DNA from: Dehalococcoidia bacterium
Lineage (GTDB): Bacteria; Chloroflexota; Dehalococcoidia; GIF9; AB-539-J10
NCBI GenBank assembly: GCA_030603485.1
Contig: JAUVXS010000014.1
Location: 1-18,058 of the forward strand
Direction: 5' to 3'
Length of the DNA stretch: 18,058 nucleotides
Within the stretch, counting starts at the first letter, position 1. Each line of letters opens with the position of its first letter. A program made the position numbers and the translations under genes. The notes under the pieces were generated by a model. That model made no database searches. It worked only from the letters and a program-made list of their open reading frames with translations, and was not told the DNA's origin. Shown here piece by piece: positions 14,372-18,058 of this stretch.

Positions 14372-14758
14372 CTAAATATCTTCAACTTTTCTTTTTTTGA
14401 TTAGGCTAATATGTGCTGTAACCCCAATAGCAATACAAATTAGTACTATCCTAATAACTATGTTCTGTACTCCAAAAGTTATACTGAGTCCGATAGCTAG
14501 CCAAAGTAGAAGGATGGTAAATATCTTTATTCTTATAGGCATTCCTCTGCCTTCAATGTAGTTCCTGACATAGGCTCCAAATATTCTGTTGTTTATAAGC
14601 CATTGATAAAACCGTTCGGAGCTCCGCATATAACAAGCAGCGGCGAGTAGTAGAAATGGGGTTGTAGGTAGAATCGGGATAAAAACACCGATAATCCCTA
14701 ATCCTGTGGCTAAAGTTCCTGCTCCAATTAGAAGCCTTCTCTTTGCTGTCGTCCGCAT
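14372..14758 (-). CDS. DUF454 (YbaN-like) inner-membrane protein
   Basis: A 128-residue protein of the DUF454/YbaN family. It shows the signature GTLATGLGIIGVFIPILPTT followed by PFLLLAAACYMRSSERFYQW, then LINNRIFGAYVRNYIEGRGMP. Helices lie at about residues 9-27 and 33-48, with two more at 80-118. Some members sit beside heme or respiratory genes, but the function is unknown. The ATG at 14758 lacks a clear ribosome binding site; a TATTAT about ten bases upstream may be a -10 box of a nearly leaderless transcript. The gene is the only one between tRNA tails 2 and 3. Confidence 0.88.
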   Translation of the reverse strand: MRTTAKRRLLIGAGTLATGLGIIGVFIPILPTTPFLLLAAACYMRSSERFYQWLINNRIFGAYVRNYIEGRGMPIRIKIFTILLLWLAIGLSITFGVQNIVIRIVLICIAIGVTAHISLIKKRKVEDI

Positions 14759-14861
14759 CTATTTGTATAATACAGCCCTTTTGATTTTATGATATCCTCA
14801 TCTTAGCTATAAGATATCTACCACAAGGCTATTGACCTTCTCCTAAACTACCCCAGTTGGC

Positions 14862-14886
14862 GGTTCAAATACAGCCGCTGCCACTT
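14862..14886 (+). repeat. tRNA-Met 3' tail remnant 3 (best conserved)
   Basis: GGTTCAAATACAGCCGCTGC followed by CACTT has a single mismatch to the tRNA end and also shares the next bases (CTT) with the DNA after the intact tRNA. TTGG just before it recalls the tRNA variable loop. The surrounding gap 14759-14988 has no other feature. Confidence 0.85.
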
Positions 14887-14988
14887 CTGCATCTGCACAA
14901 TTCTCTTGTACCTCGGCTAAACTGCGGGCATCCCCGTCGGTCATTTATTGACATCCTGTAATTGGGACAGGCTTGGTTCCTCTTGTGC

Positions 14989-15411
14989 TCATTGCCTATC
15001 GGTCAACCTGGCTTGCACTTCTGCAATCAGGTCTTGAACCGTGATACGCAGTACTGTCTGACCTTGCTTTAACGTGTCAACGAGAACATCGTAGTCCTCG
15101 TAGAAATAGACCGTCTTCCCGTCCGTGAGCACTACGAAGGATGCTAAAGCCTTGGATTGACCTCGTATGAAGTGGAAGCTCGACCGTATCCGCTGTAGAG
15201 GCAGCGAACTATTCAACAATTTCATCAGGATCTTTAGTTCGAAGATGTCTTCTACAGAATAGAGACGGCGTGAACCTCTTCCGGATGCTGCTCTCAGGCT
15301 CGGGCTCACCAGCCCTGTCTTATCCCAATACACAAGCTGGCTATAGGTAGCGCCGACCACATGTGATATCTCTGAAGTACGGAAGGACACAGGCTTTTTT
15401 CTACGCGACAT
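14989..15411 (-). CDS. MerR-family transcriptional regulator
   Basis: A 140-residue protein. Residues 10-75 form a MerR-type winged helix: TSEISHVVGATYSQLVYWDK (helix-turn-helix), then TGLVSPSLRAASGRGSRRLY and SVEDIFELKILMKLL. The rest is a short beta-rich tail (VVLTDGKTVYFYEDYDVLVD) without the cysteines of metal-sensing members or the long dimerisation helix. The signal is unknown. The ribosome binding site is poor (GGAATTCACA). An extended -10 promoter and a 15-bp palindrome over the start site lie upstream, suggesting autoregulation. It is the single gene between tRNA tails 3 and 4. Confidence 0.85.
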   Translation of the reverse strand: MSRRKKPVSFRTSEISHVVGATYSQLVYWDKTGLVSPSLRAASGRGSRRLYSVEDIFELKILMKLLNSSLPLQRIRSSFHFIRGQSKALASFVVLTDGKTVYFYEDYDVLVDTLKQGQTVLRITVQDLIAEVQARLTDRQ

Positions 15412-15430
15412 TGTGAATTCCAGCCGATAG

Positions 15431-15445
15431 GATATGAGTCATATC
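15431..15445. promoter_or_regulatory. Palindromic operator at the MerR-like gene start site
   Basis: GATATGA-G-TCATATC is a perfect 7-1-7 palindrome directly downstream of the -10 box, covering the expected transcription start (about 15439). Position and symmetry suit binding by a dimeric regulator that represses its own gene. Confidence 0.55.
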
Positions 15446-15454
15446 ATTATACCA
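15446..15454 (-). promoter_or_regulatory. Extended -10 promoter of the MerR-like gene
   Basis: TGGTATAAT on the minus strand (TATAAT 15451-15446). No standard -35 box is present; the TG extension may compensate. The same nonamer occurs at the DUF2807 gene. Confidence 0.5.
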
Positions 15455-15471
15455 CTTACAGTTTAAACACC

Positions 15472-15494
15472 GGTTGAAATCCAGCCACGGCCAG
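15472..15494 (+). repeat. tRNA-Met 3' tail remnant 4
   Basis: GGTTGAAATCCAGCCACGGC followed by CAG, four differences from the tRNA end and its first flanking base. Like remnant 2 it has A in the acceptor strand (GCCAC) and continues GTTA-TT. It lies seven bases beyond the DUF5661 stop. Confidence 0.75.
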
Positions 15495-15501
15495 TTAATT
15501 C

Positions 15502-15765
15502 TTACAGCTTTCCTTCAGCTTCCTTTTCCATTTTATCTAGCCGAGTATAGTAGTCCGGAAACTCGTTAAGATGAGCTAAAGCTATCTTCCCGGTCATGAT
15601 AGGATCATCATTGGTAACATTGGTCTGCGGGTCTATTTTCCCATGCTCAAGCTCAACATCAAGGCCCATGCGATATTGTTCAACATCAAACTTACTCCAA
15701 TCAATACCTAGAGCCTCTCCGATTTGTTCAGCTTCCGCAGCAGTAAAATGTTTTTTAGTCGTCAT
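15502..15765 (-). CDS. DUF5661-like small protein
   Basis: An 87-residue soluble acidic protein. The N-terminus FTAAEAEQIGEALGIDWSKF and the end IALAHLNEFPDYYTRLDKME match what I know as DUF5661, a small helical family of unknown function found in phages and mobile DNA as well as chromosomes. The ATG at 15765 has CAGGAGGAATATT upstream, a strong ribosome binding site. A TATAAT (minus strand, 15809-15804) lies 38 bases before the start. It is the only gene between tRNA tails 4 and 5. Confidence 0.8.
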   Translation of the reverse strand: MTTKKHFTAAEAEQIGEALGIDWSKFDVEQYRMGLDVELEHGKIDPQTNVTNDDPIMTGKIALAHLNEFPDYYTRLDKMEKEAEGKL

Positions 15766-15834
15766 AATATTCCTCCTGTCGAGACTTCTTTTCCACTGGG
15801 TATATTATAGTGCATTGAGCAGGGCTTAACCTTA

Positions 15835-15857
15835 TTCAAATCCAGCCGCAACCGCTT
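15835..15857 (+). repeat. tRNA-Met 3' tail remnant 5
   Basis: TTCAAATCCAGCCGCAACCG followed by CTT agrees with the tRNA end and its first flanking bases at 20 of 23 positions. The next 209 bases (15858-16066) contain no gene or RNA I can support. Confidence 0.8.
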
Positions 15858-16066
15858 TTTATATCAGAAAAAACGACGCTTAGTTTAGCTGCAAAATGCT
15901 TGTATTGTGCCCACCACGCCTCGAAGTTCCCTATAGTGAAGGAAGCAGACGTTGATTTTCTGTCCTGGCTGCTTCGATAGCATCAAACTGGCACTACTGA
16001 CAGGGTAAGGCTATGAAGCACTGCAGAGAGTCGGAGTACCAAATTGGAGTAGGCTCTCTCAACTGG

Positions 16067-16234
16067 TCAGAGCAGTGCCCGGCCTAGAAAGTACGGCCAG
16101 ATTACTATGGCAAGCAAAATCTCCCACCAAACCAGACCGGCAAAACCGATTGTAAATAGCCAGGCGATGAACCAAATAGGGCCTATCAAAGTCGAGGAGC
16201 GGCGGTGGTACCAACGTTTTCTTTCCTCTGCCAT
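16067..16234 (-). CDS. Small membrane protein (55 residues)
   Basis: A 55-residue protein from an ATG with AAAGGAGAAAAAC upstream, a strong ribosome binding site. A basic start (MAEERKRWYHRRSS) precedes two tryptophan-rich hydrophobic segments, about residues 16-32 and 35-50 (GPIWFIAWLFTIGFAGLVWW, then EILLAIVIWPYFLG). The basic N-terminus should be cytosolic. No family recognised. It lies downstream of the PrsW-like gene on the same strand, separated by 156 bp. Confidence 0.72.
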   Translation of the reverse strand: MAEERKRWYHRRSSTLIGPIWFIAWLFTIGFAGLVWWEILLAIVIWPYFLGRALL

Positions 16235-16390
16235 GTTTTTCTCCTTTTATAAGATTACAAGATAATCTACTGTTGATTTAATAACTTTCCTTGCAATATC
16301 TTAATGCGAAGTGCAGCACCTCCCAAAACAACTATAAAGATGATTCCCCACTAACTCCCAGAGCAGAATGCTTTTTTCACGGTCACGACT

Positions 16391-17197
16391 TCACATAGAT
16401 GATATTTCAGGCTCAGCCGTAGCTCCCCCTTTTCTCCAGCGGAGCCACAGAGCCCAGGCCATTACCCCCGCGGCCACCACGGCAACATAGATTTCTGCGT
16501 GAACGGCGGTAAAGAGTCCCGCCTGCAACAAAATTACGCTGTAGTTCAGTAAGCCGTGCAGGACAGAGGCTATAAGGTAAAACTGCCATCCCCAGCCCTT
16601 GGCCAGACCATACCCGGCCAGGGCTGAAAAAGCGATATGAGCGGCTACGGTAAAGAACCTCTCCCAAAATGGAGCCAGCGCCATGAAGCCGCCGATTTGC
16701 ACTGCTTCCCACGTCCACCCCGAGGCAAAGATGAGATTGTGCACCCACTGCGCTTCGAAGATGCCAAATCCAGCTCCGGCTACAGCGCCGATGGCGAGTC
16801 CCAGCTTGGGGTCGATATTCTTGCCGCTACGCCGCCAGTAGACGACCATCGGTACCATCTTTGACCCTTCCTGAACAAGTCCGGTGAGGAGTATTTGTGG
16901 TATCCCGGCCAGAAGAATCCAGCGCGCGAGAACCTCCAGGCTCCAGAAATGGTTCAGCGCTTGTCCAGTCCAAGTCTGGAGGGGAATTTGAATAAAGCTA
17001 ACAGCGGCCAGGGTTAGAAAGGGACTGCTTACCAGGACCGCCCAGAGCCAGGGCTTCTTGAAGAGCGACGGCCGGTAACCGGCCAGCCAGACCGCACCGA
17101 AGGCTATAGCCAGACCAATGGCTATGGCCAGGTAAATACCAGAGGCGCTGGGGTTCTGAAAGAACGATTTAAAAAAGGCGACCATGTAATCTACCAT
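16391..17197 (-). CDS. PrsW/YhfC-like intramembrane metalloprotease homologue
   Basis: A 268-residue protein with about eight membrane segments. Residues that could form a zinc site lie in the PrsW/YhfC order within helices: VQEGSK (E110, K113), GIFEAQ (E148), VAAHIAFSALAGYG (H187) and SVLHGLLNY (H214). PrsW cleaves anti-sigma factor RsiW in Bacillus, but no anti-sigma factor is visible here, so the substrate is unknown. The first acidic motif is QE rather than EE. The ATG at 17197 follows TAGGAGGTACTC. The last residues are a basic and then polar cytosolic tail. Confidence 0.75.
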   Translation of the reverse strand: MVDYMVAFFKSFFQNPSASGIYLAIAIGLAIAFGAVWLAGYRPSLFKKPWLWAVLVSSPFLTLAAVSFIQIPLQTWTGQALNHFWSLEVLARWILLAGIPQILLTGLVQEGSKMVPMVVYWRRSGKNIDPKLGLAIGAVAGAGFGIFEAQWVHNLIFASGWTWEAVQIGGFMALAPFWERFFTVAAHIAFSALAGYGLAKGWGWQFYLIASVLHGLLNYSVILLQAGLFTAVHAEIYVAVVAAGVMAWALWLRWRKGGATAEPEISSM

Positions 17198-17233
17198 GAG
17201 TACCTCCTATACATTAAACCGGTTATTGTCCAA

Positions 17234-17248
17234 TGCATTGTACATGCA
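17234..17248. promoter_or_regulatory. Inverted repeat in the leader of the PrsW-like gene
   Basis: TGCAT-TGTAC-ATGCA, perfect five-base arms, lies between the -10 box (17271) and the ribosome binding site. It could be an operator. Confidence 0.3.
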
Positions 17249-17270
17249 ATCTTCGTGAATATGCTACTCT

Positions 17271-17276
17271 ATTATA
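17271..17276 (-). promoter_or_regulatory. -10 element of the PrsW-like gene
   Basis: TATAAT on the minus strand, directly preceded by TG. No good -35 box. A start near 17264 leaves a leader of about 67 bases. Confidence 0.4.
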
Positions 17277-17405
17277 CACGATAGCGCTAGCAATTGTGTC
17301 TTTACTCAGAGACCCGACCATGTCTTGGTGCACCAGGCGACGCCTCGTAGCATGCAAATATTATACCTGTATGCGAAATAAAAGAATATACCCTTGAGCA
17401 GGAAC

Positions 17406-17472
17406 GCCCAGGGGCACGTTGCAGGTTCTGATAAGGCTTTGGTCACTGGTTCAAATCCAGCTGTGGCCGCTC
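17406..17472 (+). pseudogene. tRNA-Met remnant 6 (longest, decayed)
   Basis: From the anticodon loop on, ATAAGGCTTTGGTCACTGG then TTCAAATCCAGCTGTGGCC follows the tRNA at 10200 with few changes. The T arm CTGG-TTCAAAT-CCAG is intact. Upstream, GCCCAGGGGCA...GCAG faintly recalls the D arm, but no acceptor 5' strand pairs. It starts where the 5' half at 5088 stops, so it may be the displaced 3' half of the ancestral gene. Confidence 0.75.
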
Positions 17473-17545
17473 TCGCTTTTCACAGTTGAACCCTTAACCA
17501 GAACAACAAATGTTATTTACAGGTAATTGACCTTTCTTTATCGAT

Positions 17546-18058
17546 TTAAACGAGCTCCACAGTATCTTTGTATCGGGGGACTTTTGTGGTCCAGCCGGTC
17601 CTCTTCTTCAGGAACTTCGCAAAGCTAATGGCTGCTTTTTCTTCCCCGTGAGTGACAAATACACAGCGCGGCGGGACACGAATGTCAGATAGCCAGGTTA
17701 GTAATCCATCACAGTCGGTGTGGGCAGAAAAACCATCGATTTTTTCAATGTTTGCTTTCACCGGATGTCTTTGCCCCAACAGACGGATTTTCTCGGGACC
17801 ATCCAGCAATATTCTGCCCGGCGTTCCCTCCGCCTGGTAGCCGACAAATAATATTGTGCTTTCTGCCCTTCTGATGTTATTGACAATATGGTGCTTTACA
17901 CGGCCACCGGTTACCATACCGCTACCAGCTATGATGATACTGCTCCCCTTTATGTTGTTAATAGCCTTGGACTCTTGCACACTCTGTACCATTCTGAGGT
18001 TTTCAAAACTAAAAAAGGAATCACCCTGGCGCAGACGTTGCATCATCTCTTTGTCAAA
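17546..18058 (-). CDS. Beta-CASP metallo-beta-lactamase ribonuclease, C-terminal part (runs off window)
   Basis: About 170 C-terminal residues of an RNA-processing metallo-beta-lactamase with beta-CASP and RMMBL segments, usually about 450-540 residues. Seen in order: ESKAINNIKGSSIIIAGSGM then VTGGRVKHHIVNNI, the VGYQAEGTPGR strand-turn, IDGFSAHTDCDGLLTW with the motif-B-type histidine, and VFVTHGEEKAA with the late histidine. The frame continues without a stop to base 18058 (FDKE precedes the first internal ATG), so the catalytic HxHxDH half lies outside. Members cleave or trim RNA in the cytosol. It marks the right edge of the accessory region. The 3' untranslated stretch 17473-17545 has no terminator I can support. 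Confidence 0.88.
   Translation of the reverse strand, partial: FDKEMMQRLRQGDSFFSFENLRMVQSVQESKAINNIKGSSIIIAGSGMVTGGRVKHHIVNNIRRAESTILFVGYQAEGTPGRILLDGPEKIRLLGQRHPVKANIEKIDGFSAHTDCDGLLTWLSDIRVPPRCVFVTHGEEKAAISFAKFLKKRTGWTTKVPRYKDTVELV

Noticed and set aside
16267..16347. Short minus-strand open frame reading GIIFIVVLGGAALRIKILQG
   Set aside because: Membrane-like, but a stop lies just upstream and no start codon or ribosome binding site is present; at most a gene scrap.
10272..17430. Integron cassette array with attC sites
   Set aside because: The boundary elements are tRNA tails without attC-type imperfect inverted repeats, no intI is present, and gene orientation is mixed.

Overview
The window reads as a stretch of bacterial chromosome from an uncultured anaerobe, most likely a Chloroflexota member of the Dehalococcoidia type. 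Support for this is indirect: the old-yellow-enzyme/FeS oxidoreductase, a 235-residue protein family I associate mainly with Chloroflexota, a degenerate copy of a GAGCGAAG-type interspersed repeat, and island growth by repeated insertion at an RNA gene, which is known in Dehalococcoides at ssrA. Almost all genes lie on the minus strand and the DNA is not coding-dense in the middle.

Left flank (1-4900, core-like, minus strand): a PHP phosphoesterase, a class I SAM methyltransferase and the start of S-adenosylhomocysteine hydrolase form a tight cluster. Upstream of it are a 631-residue 2,4-dienoyl-CoA-reductase/2-enoate-reductase-like flavoenzyme and an AAA_33 P-loop kinase with an altered Walker A motif. 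Right flank (17546-18058): the C-terminal part of a beta-CASP metallo-beta-lactamase ribonuclease.

Between the flanks lies an accessory region organised around a tRNA-Met(CAU) gene. A 5' half of this tRNA, with its own promoter, sits at 5088-5124 and breaks off exactly in the anticodon loop. A complete tRNA-Met lies at 10200-10271, directly downstream of a truncated tyrosine recombinase. To its right are at least six direct copies of the tRNA 3' tail (near 10563, 14337, 14862, 15472, 15835 and 17430), and possibly two more decayed ones (11261, 11860). These tails cut 10.2-17.5 kb into units of one or two genes each.

Left element (5125-10199): a DUF4177-like small protein, a small membrane protein, a GLUG-repeat lipoprotein, an uncharacterised 235-residue protein, a membrane-anchored ComEC-type metallo-beta-lactamase protein and the integrase remnant, plus three copies of a dispersed repeat. 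Two of those copies end in the promoters of minus-strand genes.

Right array (10272-17430): mostly small membrane or envelope proteins (55, 99, 138, 242, 348, 128, 55 and 268 residues), a MerR-like regulator with a palindrome at its start site, and a DUF5661-like protein.

My reading is that serial site-specific integrations at one tRNA built both sides. On the left the tRNA 5' half was duplicated, on the right the 3' tail. The result resembles a gene-cassette array bounded by tRNA tails. This is an inference from sequence patterns; comparison with relatives carrying an empty site would decide it.
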